Source: Bacteroidales bacterium (GTDB taxonomy: Bacteria; Bacteroidota; Bacteroidia; Bacteroidales; UBA932). Taken from it: a stretch of 64,000 nucleotides of DNA. The first letter of the stretch is position 1. The number at the start of each line of letters is the position of its first letter. The position numbers were made by a program, and so were the translations under genes. The stretch lies in assembly GCA_012522855.1 (NCBI GenBank), contig JAAYJQ010000017.1, positions 124,001 through 188,000 of the forward strand, in the 5' to 3' direction. Positions 50,395-60,706 of the stretch are shown piece by piece. The notes under the pieces were generated by a model that had not been told where the DNA came from, did no database searches, and saw only the letters and a list, made by a program, of their open reading frames with translations.

Positions 50395-51741
50395 ATGAAA
50401 AAAGCGATACCCTTCATCCTGTTAACCGTCCTTTCTTTGGCTTCCTGCAAAAAAATGGTCATTGAAACCATCGACGAGACGATTATAAAGACCACTGTGG
50501 TCATGGATACCATTTACCAGACCACTGTTGTCAAAGACACGGTGTATATCAAGGATACAGTCATTGTTGACATACAGGCCTATTCCATCCAGTCCTTCGG
50601 CGTTCTTCCGACCAACACCCCAAGGCGCAACAGGCTGAATCTCCAGGAAGCCATCAATTGGGCTTCTTCACGCGGAGCCGCCCTGTTTGTGGAGCCTGTT
50701 GAAGGAGGGTATCCTGTTCAGAGCGGAATCGCTCTTCTTAAGAATGTTTCTCTCATTGGTGTGCATGGACCTACCGGACGGGGAACTGCCGGGCCCAACG
50801 GCCCTACAGGTTCCTTGTTCGTCATCACGGATACCAATTCTCCGTTCATCACGGTAGAATCTGCCACGCAGATTAGTGGATGCCAGTTCTATTATCCCGA
50901 ACAAGCGTACAAGAACAGTGATTCCGTCATCGAATATCCTCCGACAATCAAGGTCTCGCAAGCAACCGCTTGCCAAGGCGTGACGCTCCGTTGCCTTACT
51001 TTCTACGGAGAGACATTCGCGATGGACTTCGAAGCCACCAGGAATCTTCCTTGCGAGCAGATCCTTTTCGAGCATTGCTATGGCTATCCGCTCAGCGGCA
51101 AGTTTATTTCCATAGACCACTGTTATGACATTCCTCGCATCCTTCACTGCCATGTCAATCCGGCCAACCAGCGCGAATTCGGCAGAGGCTATCCATCAGA
51201 AATTTGCGACTATGTCATAAAGCAGAAAAACTATACCTACACAATCAACCACACCGACAACGCTCAATGCATAGACCTCTTCACTTTCGGCAACTATGGA
51301 GGAATATACTTGGGTCCTCAAACCTATGGCCAGCTCACGAACTTCAACTTAGACTGTGTCTGCATAGGTGTGCTGAAAGATGGCGATGGTCCGTTCAACC
51401 GCGTGTGGGAAGTCGCCCAGGGATCCATCATCGCCAATGCGTCACCTGACGGCAAGATCGAGGATATTCATCCTTTTTATGTCCGTGGAAAGGGTCATCT
51501 CAATCTTACGAACGTCGATTGCTTCTCCGGCAACAATCCTGCCGTTACCAGTATCGGCAACTCCTATGACTTCATGACGATAGACGGAACAGACTATGTC
51601 GTCGTGACCGGTGTCAACTGCCGTATGAGAAACTATCGTTGCGACAATCCGATCAACGTGAACAATCCGAAGGCTCAAGTGAGCTTTATCAACTGCGCCA
51701 ACAAAAACGGCGACATTTTCAACTATTCTTTCGGAATATAA
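50395..51741 (+). CDS. Lipoprotein with pectate-lyase-like right-handed beta-helix
   Basis: MKKAIPFILLTVLSLASCKK; FGVLPTN...NLQEAINWASSRGAALFVEPVEGGYPV... typical N-terminus of pectate-lyase superfamily beta-helices. The track start at 50341 crosses a terminator. Confidence 0.65.
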   Translation: MKKAIPFILLTVLSLASCKKMVIETIDETIIKTTVVMDTIYQTTVVKDTVYIKDTVIVDIQAYSIQSFGVLPTNTPRRNRLNLQEAINWASSRGAALFVEPVEGGYPVQSGIALLKNVSLIGVHGPTGRGTAGPNGPTGSLFVITDTNSPFITVESATQISGCQFYYPEQAYKNSDSVIEYPPTIKVSQATACQGVTLRCLTFYGETFAMDFEATRNLPCEQILFEHCYGYPLSGKFISIDHCYDIPRILHCHVNPANQREFGRGYPSEICDYVIKQKNYTYTINHTDNAQCIDLFTFGNYGGIYLGPQTYGQLTNFNLDCVCIGVLKDGDGPFNRVWEVAQGSIIANASPDGKIEDIHPFYVRGKGHLNLTNVDCFSGNNPAVTSIGNSYDFMTIDGTDYVVVTGVNCRMRNYRCDNPINVNNPKAQVSFINCANKNGDIFNYSFGI

Positions 51742-51742
51742 G

Positions 51743-54700
51743 TTACTCGAAAACGATCTCTCGAGCTGACACAAGCGCGTCGTGCGTGATGGTGAAGCCC
51801 GGCAAAGGCTTTCCGTCAACCACAATGCGTTTTGCACCCGCGCCTTCCGGGCACCCGCGCCTTATCGTGATGTCACGCCCATTCAAATGTAGGGTAATCT
51901 TTTCAAACAGAGGAGTGAACATCTCGTAACGGTCTGTACCCACGCAGAGCGGATAGAACCCCATCTGTGAGAACATATACCAGGCGCTCATCGCTCCATC
52001 GTCCTCATCCATTTCGGGAGCGTACCCGTCAACCTTGTTTTGGAACGCGCGTCCGACAAACGGCTGCGGAAATTCCGCGTTTCCGCCATAGATGTGAATC
52101 ATCCGGTCGTCCGTCAACAAGGCGTGAACAAGCTCGCCGGTACGTTCCGGGTGTCCAAACAAATTGAACATGAAAGGCGTCTGGATGTCCGGCTCGTTGC
52201 CCTGGTTGAATAGGTGCTTTTCAAAAAACTCCGCCAACTGTGAGGCAAGGGTCTCTTTCCCGACCCATTCAGCCATCTTATCAGCATACAAGGGCATTGC
52301 CCAGCGATATTGCCAGCGCGTGCCCTGGTACATTCCGTTGCCTTTCATGAGGGCGAACTCATCAGTGATGGTCATGAATTCCTTCTTCCAAGTTTCTTCA
52401 AAAAGACGTTCGGATTCCCGGCCATACTTTGTCGCAGCAGCATCGTTTCCGATTATTTCCGCAATCTTCGACATGGCCCACAGGTCATAGACGGTTTCCA
52501 TTTTCTGGTCAGGGGTATTCCTTGTCAATCCTTGGCCGGAACCCGGCGCCAACCCGTCTTCATATTCCTTCTCCATTCCCGGGAAGGCCTTATCGAGGTC
52601 GAATCCGCGGATTCCCTTGCTCCATGCGTCCAAAAGCGTGATCTGGGCATGCTCGGTGCGCACGGTCGGAGCGCATTCATGCATGGTCGCCCAGTTCTTC
52701 TTGCCTGTAACATAGAGGCTTACGAGGGACTTGCAGATATCGCTCATTTCTTCGGGCGCCATTAGGCTGATCATAGGGAATTTCGTCCTGAAAGTGTCCC
52801 ACATGCTCCAGCCGCTGTAATAGGTCCAGTTGTCGGCAGCATGGAGCTCCCCGTCTGTTCCACGATACTGTCCGCAAGAAGAAGTGGAATTGAAAGGACT
52901 TAGAAACACCCTGTACATACTTGTGTAGAAGAGGATTTTCTGCTCTTCAGTGCTACCTTCCACATCAGCCCTTGACAGGATATTCTCCCATTTTTCAGCA
53001 GTAACACGACGGATCTTGTCGAAGCTCATCCCATCTGCGAACTGAAGTTCTTTGGCTGCCGTTGCCTCGTCAACAGGGGAAAGCGCGACACGCGCTTCAA
53101 CCGACCTTGTCTTGTCAGGGAAGATCAATTCGACCTTGTCGCCATCAACCTTTCCGACAGTGAAAGGTCTGTTGGTACGGAGCCTGAAATACAGTTTATA
53201 TGCTCCGAAATTGCAGGTTGTGGAGGTCTGCGCCCAGCCTTCGATGTTGTTGGCGTCAAGAACCTTCCATCCGCATGCGCTGCGTCTTGGATCTATGGCT
53301 GAATTGACATCCAGAACAAGTCTTTTGGCGGCGTTTCCGGAGAATTGGAAATTCTCCACGGCAATATTCCTTGTGGCTGTGAGTTTTATTCCGACACCGT
53401 TGTTCAGACGAGCTTCATAGTAACCCGGAAACGCCGTCTCGGAACCTTTTATAATTTCAAGCTTCTCTTCGACAGCCGCCGGTCGTAGCCGCAGGTTGCC
53501 TCCGGTTCCATCTCCGCCGACACCATTGATCCGGGTCACAGAAATACCGGATATCTCGGCCTGGTTATAGTCATAACCGGCATGAAGGGGTTTGACTGCA
53601 TCCGGGCAGACCGATATAAGCCCGAAAGGTACCTGCGCGGCAGGGGAAACCTGACCATGGTCACCGGCGGTTCCCATGAAAAGGTTGACATAACCCAACT
53701 TGGTGGCTTTTTGAAGCCTTATGGCGAAACCGCCGCCCTGTACAAGCCGAAAGGACTTCTTATCTGTCGAACGAACCGTGAAGCGTTCGATCTTGTAGTC
53801 TGTGGGCGCCGCCCCTTCGACATCTTCAAAGGCTACAGCATCCCATTCGCCTTCGCCGAGGAAACTGAAGTCAACTTCGGTGTCGCGGGCATCAATTCCC
53901 GTGATACCTGAAACCACCCATTTGTCTCCGCTTCTGCGAGCCACGGTAATATATTCGCCCATCTTTGCTTCGAGCACCCTGGATTCGTCAAATTCACGCG
54001 GACATGCGGTGATGAAAGAGACGGTCTCCACATCCGCCTCGTAGTCTGTAGGAGAATCGCAGACCACGGACAATGGCATCTCATAGACCCCGAAAAGCGC
54101 TACCTGGTGAGCTCTGGTACCGTAGGATCCAGGTATGAAGCCTTCCGGTCCCGGATTGCCCGTGCCGTAATTGTGGAGGGCTCCAGGGGTATAGTCGCAC
54201 GGGCCGGCGAAAAGTCGCGTGAAAGGAATCATCACATCCTGCTTCATATAGCGCTTCCAGTCCTTGGGATCACGACAGTTCTCAAGGCCCCAGACACCCT
54301 CCATGTTGAGGATGTTAGGATAGGTTCGGTTCAATCCGGAAGGAGGGAATACGCCATGGACATTGATGAACAAGTGATTGCGGGCTGCAGCCTCAGCGAT
54401 TCTCGCGAGTCTTTCCACTGCTTTTTGGTCGTAGAGGTTGAGGAAATCAGGCTTGAAACCAGCCACGCCCTCCATCTTGCCATACATTTCGCAATACATC
54501 TCCGGGTCTTCAGAGAGCCTGTCGATCATGCACCACAGAATAAGGCCGACTCCCTTGGACTTTGCATAATGGGCAAGTCCTTCGAGATCGAAGCCCGGTT
54601 TTGGCTTAAGATAGTTCTGTCCGGGAGCGACTTTTCCCCATCCTTCATCGAGCAGAACGTATTGGATGCCCTGTTCGGCAGCATAGTCAATATGATACTT

Positions 54701-55621
54701 GTACGTTTCGAAATTGATTCCGCTCTCGAACCCAACACCTTCAAGACGCCAATCATTCCACCATTCCCAAGCGCTGAATCCCGGCTTTATCCATGAAATG
54801 TCTTCAATGCGGCTAGGTTCAGCAAGGGCATAGACGAGGTTGTCTGCGGGAATGTCACGATCGTCGGTCGAGAATTTAAGAATACGCCAAGGATAGTTCC
54901 TGCTTCCTGAACTTACGGCAATGAAATCCTTTTCAGGATAAGGAGGGAATTCGATGGCAAGCGTATTCTCGCCTGCAACGGAACGCGCGAAGGCACCCGG
55001 ATATGAAGATACTGATGATTCGGCGACGACGACTCTCAGTTGTGAAGGAAGTGTCAGGACAACGGGGATGAAGGCATATTTCTTCATTTCGGCGCTGAGC
55101 GGCGCATCCGTGTATGTATTCTCAAATGACGTGCGATAAGGGTTGGAATTATTTTCAAAAGGACTTGCCGAAGTAAGCACGGCATCGTCGCAGAACGCGA
55201 ACTTTCCGGTTTCGTTCTTGATGACTGTTTCACCCTCCCTGGTTGTGGAAAACCTGTAAGCAAGTCCGCAATCGCTGAGCCTCCATTCCATGCTGAATCC
55301 GTTCTTGAAATCCAGTACCATGGAATTATAGACATATTCGAAGGACTTCTGCTTGTAGAAGGTCGCGTCAATCTGCTCGCGCACCTTGCGTTTCTTTGAT
55401 ATCTTGACTTTTGCTCCCTCCTCCCATGCGAAACTGCCGTCGTAAAGCTCCAACTGGGCGACTGAGCCTGCCATGACTTGTTGTCCGTCATATTTTACAC
55501 TGTAGGTGCAGGTCTTCTTGTCAACGCGGAGATTTAATTTTCGGTCCGGTGAAGAGATGTTCTGTGAGAAGGCACATACTGAGAGTGCGGTTGCTAAAAT
55601 AATGGATACCAGGCGCTTCAT
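51743..55621 (-). CDS. GH97-GH92 fusion glycosidase
   Basis: 1292 aa; N-terminal GH97 (SPDRKLNLRV...YSVKYDGQQV, KPGFSAWEWWNDWR, YVLLDEGWGKVA, GFKPDFLNLYDQ) joined to GH92 (YVNLFMGTAGDHGQVSPAAQVPFGLISVCPD, GNEPDIQTPFMFNLFGHPERT). Confidence 0.92.
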   Translation of the reverse strand: MKRLVSIILATALSVCAFSQNISSPDRKLNLRVDKKTCTYSVKYDGQQVMAGSVAQLELYDGSFAWEEGAKVKISKKRKVREQIDATFYKQKSFEYVYNSMVLDFKNGFSMEWRLSDCGLAYRFSTTREGETVIKNETGKFAFCDDAVLTSASPFENNSNPYRTSFENTYTDAPLSAEMKKYAFIPVVLTLPSQLRVVVAESSVSSYPGAFARSVAGENTLAIEFPPYPEKDFIAVSSGSRNYPWRILKFSTDDRDIPADNLVYALAEPSRIEDISWIKPGFSAWEWWNDWRLEGVGFESGINFETYKYHIDYAAEQGIQYVLLDEGWGKVAPGQNYLKPKPGFDLEGLAHYAKSKGVGLILWCMIDRLSEDPEMYCEMYGKMEGVAGFKPDFLNLYDQKAVERLARIAEAAARNHLFINVHGVFPPSGLNRTYPNILNMEGVWGLENCRDPKDWKRYMKQDVMIPFTRLFAGPCDYTPGALHNYGTGNPGPEGFIPGSYGTRAHQVALFGVYEMPLSVVCDSPTDYEADVETVSFITACPREFDESRVLEAKMGEYITVARRSGDKWVVSGITGIDARDTEVDFSFLGEGEWDAVAFEDVEGAAPTDYKIERFTVRSTDKKSFRLVQGGGFAIRLQKATKLGYVNLFMGTAGDHGQVSPAAQVPFGLISVCPDAVKPLHAGYDYNQAEISGISVTRINGVGGDGTGGNLRLRPAAVEEKLEIIKGSETAFPGYYEARLNNGVGIKLTATRNIAVENFQFSGNAAKRLVLDVNSAIDPRRSACGWKVLDANNIEGWAQTSTTCNFGAYKLYFRLRTNRPFTVGKVDGDKVELIFPDKTRSVEARVALSPVDEATAAKELQFADGMSFDKIRRVTAEKWENILSRADVEGSTEEQKILFYTSMYRVFLSPFNSTSSCGQYRGTDGELHAADNWTYYSGWSMWDTFRTKFPMISLMAPEEMSDICKSLVSLYVTGKKNWATMHECAPTVRTEHAQITLLDAWSKGIRGFDLDKAFPGMEKEYEDGLAPGSGQGLTRNTPDQKMETVYDLWAMSKIAEIIGNDAAATKYGRESERLFEETWKKEFMTITDEFALMKGNGMYQGTRWQYRWAMPLYADKMAEWVGKETLASQLAEFFEKHLFNQGNEPDIQTPFMFNLFGHPERTGELVHALLTDDRMIHIYGGNAEFPQPFVGRAFQNKVDGYAPEMDEDDGAMSAWYMFSQMGFYPLCVGTDRYEMFTPLFEKITLHLNGRDITIRRGCPEGAGAKRIVVDGKPLPGFTITHDALVSAREIVFE

Positions 55622-55623
55622 GC

Positions 55624-56814
55624 TTACTTTGATAATGTTATATGCTCCCCGACATTGAGGGCGAGGAAGGAATGGATCTGTTTTTGTCTGTTTGGATTCG
55701 TGACTCCGTAGTCCTTGTGCTCAAGGAAGAACTTATAGCCGGGACGACCGTCCGGATCATGATTGATTTCGTTCTCATGGGTCAGCAGATAATAACTTTC
55801 AGTCTTGTCGGCCCCTACAGCCTCGCGTGCTTTTTGGGAGATGTCCCACGGTGATGCGACGTTCATACATACAATGTCCGGCGCTGTGAATCGCGTCATC
55901 CTAGCCGCTGCTTCATGATCGTTGTTGTCGCCGGCCGTCCAGATACAGAAGCCATCCAGTTCCACGCAATAGAGGAGGCAGGGAATAGGCGCTTGCGCCC
56001 CCATCATGGCTCTCACCTTGATGCCTCCTGCATCTGTCGCTTCCGTTTGATCTTCGCTCCACATATATTGAGTCGCTTTCTTCTTATCTTCGAAGCCGGT
56101 CATTTCCGGAAGCGTGGAATCCATGAACATAAAGGCTTCAGGCCTGTCAGACAGGGCTGCAAGAATACTGTGGTCGTAATGGTCGCCGTGCGCATGCGTT
56201 GTGAACAAGGCGTCAATCTTGGAACTGAACTGCACAGCCTGCGAGTTCGTCCCTGGCCACCAGATGTCAAAGGCCACGCAATGGTTGGCTGTACGCGCGA
56301 CGACTCCCATATTGATGAACTTGAAGACCTCCATCTTTCCTTGCGCGGGCGCCGGGGTATCCAGCCATGCTAAAAGCTTGCGCATAGCCTGCAAGTAATG
56401 GGTAGTATAAGCAGAAACGAAGTCCGCCTGACCCTTTTCACTGTGCATCGGATAGTCCTTGATGACCAAAAGATGGCGGCGTATCATGGCTGATTTCTTG
56501 TCGTCATCATTCAGGCTGGAGTCTCCTGTAGGAGGATAGATAAGCAATTGCTCATCAACGAAATTGAGGGTTTGCGCAATCCATGCGTACGGCTTGTTTT
56601 CAGCAGCGGCATTGACTTCCGTCACGAAGCGCTCGAGGTCGGTGTAAAAACGGTGGCCTGTGTATCTCAGTTGAACACTGCGGGCATAATCAATCATGTC
56701 CTTTCTCAGCCCTTCGTTTGGCTTGTTGTCAAAGTATGTCGCGGATCTTGCACACCTCGGACAAATCGCCATCAAAAGCACGACTGTTGTTATGAATTTC
56801 AGCACCTGTCTCAT
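55624..56814 (-). CDS. MBL-fold metallo-hydrolase, secreted
   Basis: THAHGDHYDHSIL metal motif, N-terminal signal sequence. Confidence 0.85.
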   Translation of the reverse strand: MRQVLKFITTVVLLMAICPRCARSATYFDNKPNEGLRKDMIDYARSVQLRYTGHRFYTDLERFVTEVNAAAENKPYAWIAQTLNFVDEQLLIYPPTGDSSLNDDDKKSAMIRRHLLVIKDYPMHSEKGQADFVSAYTTHYLQAMRKLLAWLDTPAPAQGKMEVFKFINMGVVARTANHCVAFDIWWPGTNSQAVQFSSKIDALFTTHAHGDHYDHSILAALSDRPEAFMFMDSTLPEMTGFEDKKKATQYMWSEDQTEATDAGGIKVRAMMGAQAPIPCLLYCVELDGFCIWTAGDNNDHEAAARMTRFTAPDIVCMNVASPWDISQKAREAVGADKTESYYLLTHENEINHDPDGRPGYKFFLEHKDYGVTNPNRQKQIHSFLALNVGEHITLSK

Positions 56815-57719
56815 TTGTAGATGATTGAATATATGTATTCACCAATCGTGACATTTCCGTACTTGACCTTCCTGTCGATGACGGCAACGCGCCCGTCCGC
56901 GTCTTTCCGGTAGGAATATTCCTCTTCTCGGAGGGTGATGAAGTCGTCGGACACGGTCTTGCGGGACGGCAGCTTCGCATTGGCAGGAAAGCCCTTCACG
57001 AACCATATTACGAAATCCGAGAGCGAAATGTCTGTGAACAAAACCCCGAGATTGAATTCATCATCAATGTCTGAATACTCAAACTCATAATTCAGGGTCG
57101 TCTTTCCCGTTGTGGTCGTCGTCGTGAATTCGGCCGCAGTGCCGCTTTCGACCTTCATCTTGGTAAGGTTGCCGCCGCGGTAGGTGAATGTCTTCACGCA
57201 GGTACGTGTCCCGGAATACTCCTTCGTTGTGAAGGTCCGCGTGGTCATCTGACTCGCAGGTTTCCCGTTGTCATCGAGTTGCAGAGGAATCGCGAGCGCC
57301 TCCCTCCAGCTGCCTTGATAGGAGAGTATGTTGCCGCTCCGGCTTAACGAAATCGTGCGGATGACGTCATCGGAGAAGGTGGCTTTGAGGCCGTCAGGGG
57401 TAACTTCTCCGAAATTGACCATCTTGCGAGTCCCTGTAGGGTAACTGTTGCCGAGCAGACGTCCCCCGTTTGGCTTGTCTGGATCGCCGTATCTGTAAGT
57501 GAGCGTATAGGCGGACTCTCCAAAAAGCGACATTTCTATTGACTCGATCCTGCTTGCCGATTCCGTTGGAGGAGGGTCATCTCCATCGTCGTTCGGATCC
57601 GTCGGATCTGTGATCGTCTCGGAATCATCGGGCGTAGGACTCTCCTGCTCTTCCGGTTTTGTACACGCGAAGAGCGCTAGAAGCATCATGACAATGAGAA
57701 TTGGTTTCTTGGTGATCAT
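56811..57719 (-). CDS. DUF4595-like lipoprotein
   Basis: Lipobox LFACTKP; acidic/Pro linker; repeated YEFEYSD / YSYRKDADGRV strands. Confidence 0.6.
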   Translation of the reverse strand: MITKKPILIVMMLLALFACTKPEEQESPTPDDSETITDPTDPNDDGDDPPPTESASRIESIEMSLFGESAYTLTYRYGDPDKPNGGRLLGNSYPTGTRKMVNFGEVTPDGLKATFSDDVIRTISLSRSGNILSYQGSWREALAIPLQLDDNGKPASQMTTRTFTTKEYSGTRTCVKTFTYRGGNLTKMKVESGTAAEFTTTTTTGKTTLNYEFEYSDIDDEFNLGVLFTDISLSDFVIWFVKGFPANAKLPSRKTVSDDFITLREEEYSYRKDADGRVAVIDRKVKYGNVTIGEYIYSIIYK

Positions 57720-57761
57720 CGTGCGTATTCTCCGGACGAATCCATTTCAAGGCAACCCTTT

Positions 57762-58979
57762 TCAGATGATACTCGTCGAGGAAAGCGCCTTTCTTCTTTG
57801 CGCTTCGCGGCGAAGAGCGGCAATGCTGCAGGAAGTTGAAATCATCCTGAAATATTCCAGGACAAGTTGGGCCAGAGCAGAATCCTTCGGTATTTGGGAG
57901 ACGTTTTCCAGCGCCTTGAGGGCTTCTTCCTCATTCCGGGCGAGTCCTGCCTCCTTGAGATAGCGCCTCAAGCCGGCCGCGGCGCCCACCGCTATGTAGG
58001 CGGGACAGATCCCTTCCTCCTCGGCAAGTTTCATCGACCCGGCAAGACGGTCATCAGGAGACAATTTCCTGGCAGGATCGCCTCCGACTCTCGCGCAAGT
58101 GTCCTTCAGCGTAATGTTGGCGAAACGACGGAGGAGATCGTTGATGTGGTCGAGCATCCAGTCCATGTCCACGCCGTAGCGCTTGACGAGGGCTTGGGCA
58201 CTCTCCATCATCGCATTTTGGACGATGAGGAGGATGTCCGGATTGTCAATGGCTTCATAGATATATTCCTTGCCGATCAGATCACCGAGATAGGCGGTCG
58301 TCGCGTGGGCCATATTGTGGATGAAGAGTTTCCTCTTGACGAAAAAGTCGAAGGGTTCGAACGGAACCATCCCTTTGATATCCGGAATGGTTCCCTTGAA
58401 AGCCGCCTTGTCTACCGGGAGAAAACCGTAGCTCTCGGTACAGATCCTGAGCGGCTCTCCGTCTTTCATCTCGTCAGTCTGTACCGGAACCATCCTGCCG
58501 ATGGAGGCCTCGACAAGGCCTACTGTCCGGTCAAACCGTTCGATCTCGGAAGCGGTCAGCTGTTCCTTGATCATTCTTTCTACGACACGGTTCGCATCAT
58601 TGAGATTCTCGCAGATGATGATGTTCAGCGGCTTGTCGTTTTCGCTCCAGCGTTTGCGCAGGCCGGAAACGATGTTCGGCATGATAAATTTCAAAACTCT
58701 TGCTCCGACCGCGGTCGCCATGATGTCGCAAGAAGCGATCACCGCCGCAACCTCTTCCCGGTTGTTCCCGTGAACGGCCGAAACGTTCTTGATTATCAGA
58801 TCTTCTTTGTTTTGTCCGTCGAGGATTCTAATCGGGTACGATTTCCTTTCATTGAGTTCTGTCACGATCGGCTCGGCCACATCGACAAAGGTGACGTGAT
58901 AGCCGGACTGGCTGAACAGGGCTCCTATAAAACCGCGGCCGATGTTGCCGCCGCCATACATTACTGCCTTTCGCATCAT
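57762..58979 (-). CDS. Mannitol-1-phosphate 5-dehydrogenase-like
   Basis: MMRKAVMYGGGNIGRGFIGALFSQSGYHVTFVDV Rossmann motif; MtlD-type C-terminus. ATGA overlap with upstream stop. Confidence 0.85.
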   Translation of the reverse strand: MMRKAVMYGGGNIGRGFIGALFSQSGYHVTFVDVAEPIVTELNERKSYPIRILDGQNKEDLIIKNVSAVHGNNREEVAAVIASCDIMATAVGARVLKFIMPNIVSGLRKRWSENDKPLNIIICENLNDANRVVERMIKEQLTASEIERFDRTVGLVEASIGRMVPVQTDEMKDGEPLRICTESYGFLPVDKAAFKGTIPDIKGMVPFEPFDFFVKRKLFIHNMAHATTAYLGDLIGKEYIYEAIDNPDILLIVQNAMMESAQALVKRYGVDMDWMLDHINDLLRRFANITLKDTCARVGGDPARKLSPDDRLAGSMKLAEEEGICPAYIAVGAAAGLRRYLKEAGLARNEEEALKALENVSQIPKDSALAQLVLEYFRMISTSCSIAALRREAQRRKALSSTSII

Positions 58980-59653
58980 TCGAGTTCCGGATATTCGTTG
59001 CACAGAAGGGTCTCGGGAGGGACATCTTCTTCAATCGCCGGGAAACGTCCGATCGGCTCGAGGAAGCGATTGTCGGTGGCGTCATCGTTGACCATTGAAA
59101 CCTCGCCGATCAGGCAAGTTCCGCCTTCGGCCCAGAAAGTGTGGTAGATGTAAGGCGTGTAGCAGACACTCTGCCCTTTTTTGATCCTGTAAGTCTTTCC
59201 GGCTTCGAACTCGGTCACGACACCGTCAACCTTGATCTTGACGATGCCGTCCGGGATGCATTCTTCGGTCTTGGGGTCGGCATTCCAGAGTTTCATGCAA
59301 AACTCTCCTTCTCCCTCACGGAAGATGATGTCTTCCATCTTGTTCCAATGGAAGTGGGTGGGCGTGACTTGCCCGTCGCGCACGATCATGATCTTCTCGC
59401 AATACGGTTTGCGGTCCCGCGCAGGATTGCCGTTGCGCAAGGTAATGAGAGAAAGGCCGATCTTGGCGAAATCTCCGCTGCCGAAGTCCGTGATGTCCCA
59501 TCCCATACAGTTGTTCTTGATTTCAGCGCACTCGACTCCCTTTCCGGCCCAATCCTTTGGAGTCCAGTCAGCCCAGGCGGGAAGCATAAAGTGATATTTC
59601 CGGCAAACTTCTTTGTTCTCGCGAATGATCGCATTGATTTCTGATCTTTTCAT
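58976..59653 (-). CDS. D-lyxose ketol-isomerase family (DUF1498) cupin protein
   Basis: MKRSEINAIIRENKEVCRKYHFMLPAWADWTPKDW; PTHFHWNKMEDIIFREGEGEF cupin metal motif. ORF track start at 59962 is upstream of the likely ATG. Confidence 0.85.
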   Translation of the reverse strand: MKRSEINAIIRENKEVCRKYHFMLPAWADWTPKDWAGKGVECAEIKNNCMGWDITDFGSGDFAKIGLSLITLRNGNPARDRKPYCEKIMIVRDGQVTPTHFHWNKMEDIIFREGEGEFCMKLWNADPKTEECIPDGIVKIKVDGVVTEFEAGKTYRIKKGQSVCYTPYIYHTFWAEGGTCLIGEVSMVNDDATDNRFLEPIGRFPAIEEDVPPETLLCNEYPELE

Positions 59654-59660
59654 AGGATTG

Positions 59661-60677
59661 CTATTGGTTTTGGTAGTAATTTTTAATTGTCTTGAGTGTG
59701 GGCGCGCCGCCGGTACTGGTGGCACTGAACAGGTTGAATCTGGCGCTTGCCGAGGCAAACTTGAGCATCTCTTCCAGTTCATAACCTTCGTGAATCGCAT
59801 ACAGGGCTCCTGCGCAGAAAGCATCTCCCGCTCCGACCGTGGAGACGATCTCATCGCGGGACAAGGTGAATGAAGGGGCGGCGATGACACGGCCGTCCTT
59901 CGATGCCGCGACACAACCTTCGGGATAATGGATGACAACCAGGCTCCCCACTCCTGCATCAAGCAATTCCCTAGACCCTTTCTTCACCTCTTCTTCCAGA
60001 ATGATTCCGTCCGTGTCACGCAGGGGTCTGCCGATGCAACCTCCTAACTCTACTTCATTGATAATCAAATAATCTATATACTTGAGACAGGGAAGAATGA
60101 CTTTGCGGTAGCGATCTCCTTCTTCAGAAACGATGTCGACCGAGGTCTTATAACCCATCTTCTGAAGGCCGGAGAGCGCGCGGGCGGCGGCTACTCCATA
60201 TTCAGGATCCGCTTTGTCCAGCTCATCCAGGAGAAGGAGGTAGCCGAGATGGAAAATTCTCGCGGAACAATTGCAAGAGAGCACGTGTTCGACCCCGAGG
60301 CGCGCGTTCGCGCCACGATAGTGAAAGAAAGTACGGGCGGCATCTCCCCCGATCTCCGTCATTACATCGGTGTACGAAGTGGCCTCACCCTTGAGGACGC
60401 GAAGGTTGGAAGCATCAATTCCGTTCTCGCGGCAGGCCTCCAGGCACATCTTCCCATAATCGTCGTCTCCGATGCATCCTCCGGCGTAAAGCGGAAGACC
60501 GCTCTGGAGACGGGCAAGATCAACAAGTACATTGTGAGCACATCCGCCAAGTCCCTCGTCAACCTTGCTGATTGACGTGAGGTTTCCCTTGGCGGGATAG
60601 ACATCTATGAATTTGATGGAATCGACCACCCAGTTTCCCACTGAGATGATCCCTTTTCTGTTTTCCGGTGAAGCCAT
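59661..60677 (-). CDS. PfkB family carbohydrate kinase
   Basis: STVGAGDAFCAGALYA ATP/anion-hole motif; GGCAHNVLVDLARL. ATG at 60677 preferred. Confidence 0.9.
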   Translation of the reverse strand: MASPENRKGIISVGNWVVDSIKFIDVYPAKGNLTSISKVDEGLGGCAHNVLVDLARLQSGLPLYAGGCIGDDDYGKMCLEACRENGIDASNLRVLKGEATSYTDVMTEIGGDAARTFFHYRGANARLGVEHVLSCNCSARIFHLGYLLLLDELDKADPEYGVAAARALSGLQKMGYKTSVDIVSEEGDRYRKVILPCLKYIDYLIINEVELGGCIGRPLRDTDGIILEEEVKKGSRELLDAGVGSLVVIHYPEGCVAASKDGRVIAAPSFTLSRDEIVSTVGAGDAFCAGALYAIHEGYELEEMLKFASASARFNLFSATSTGGAPTLKTIKNYYQNQ

Positions 60678-60706
60678 AGTATTGATTGTAGAGATTGGAA
60701 ATCGTG

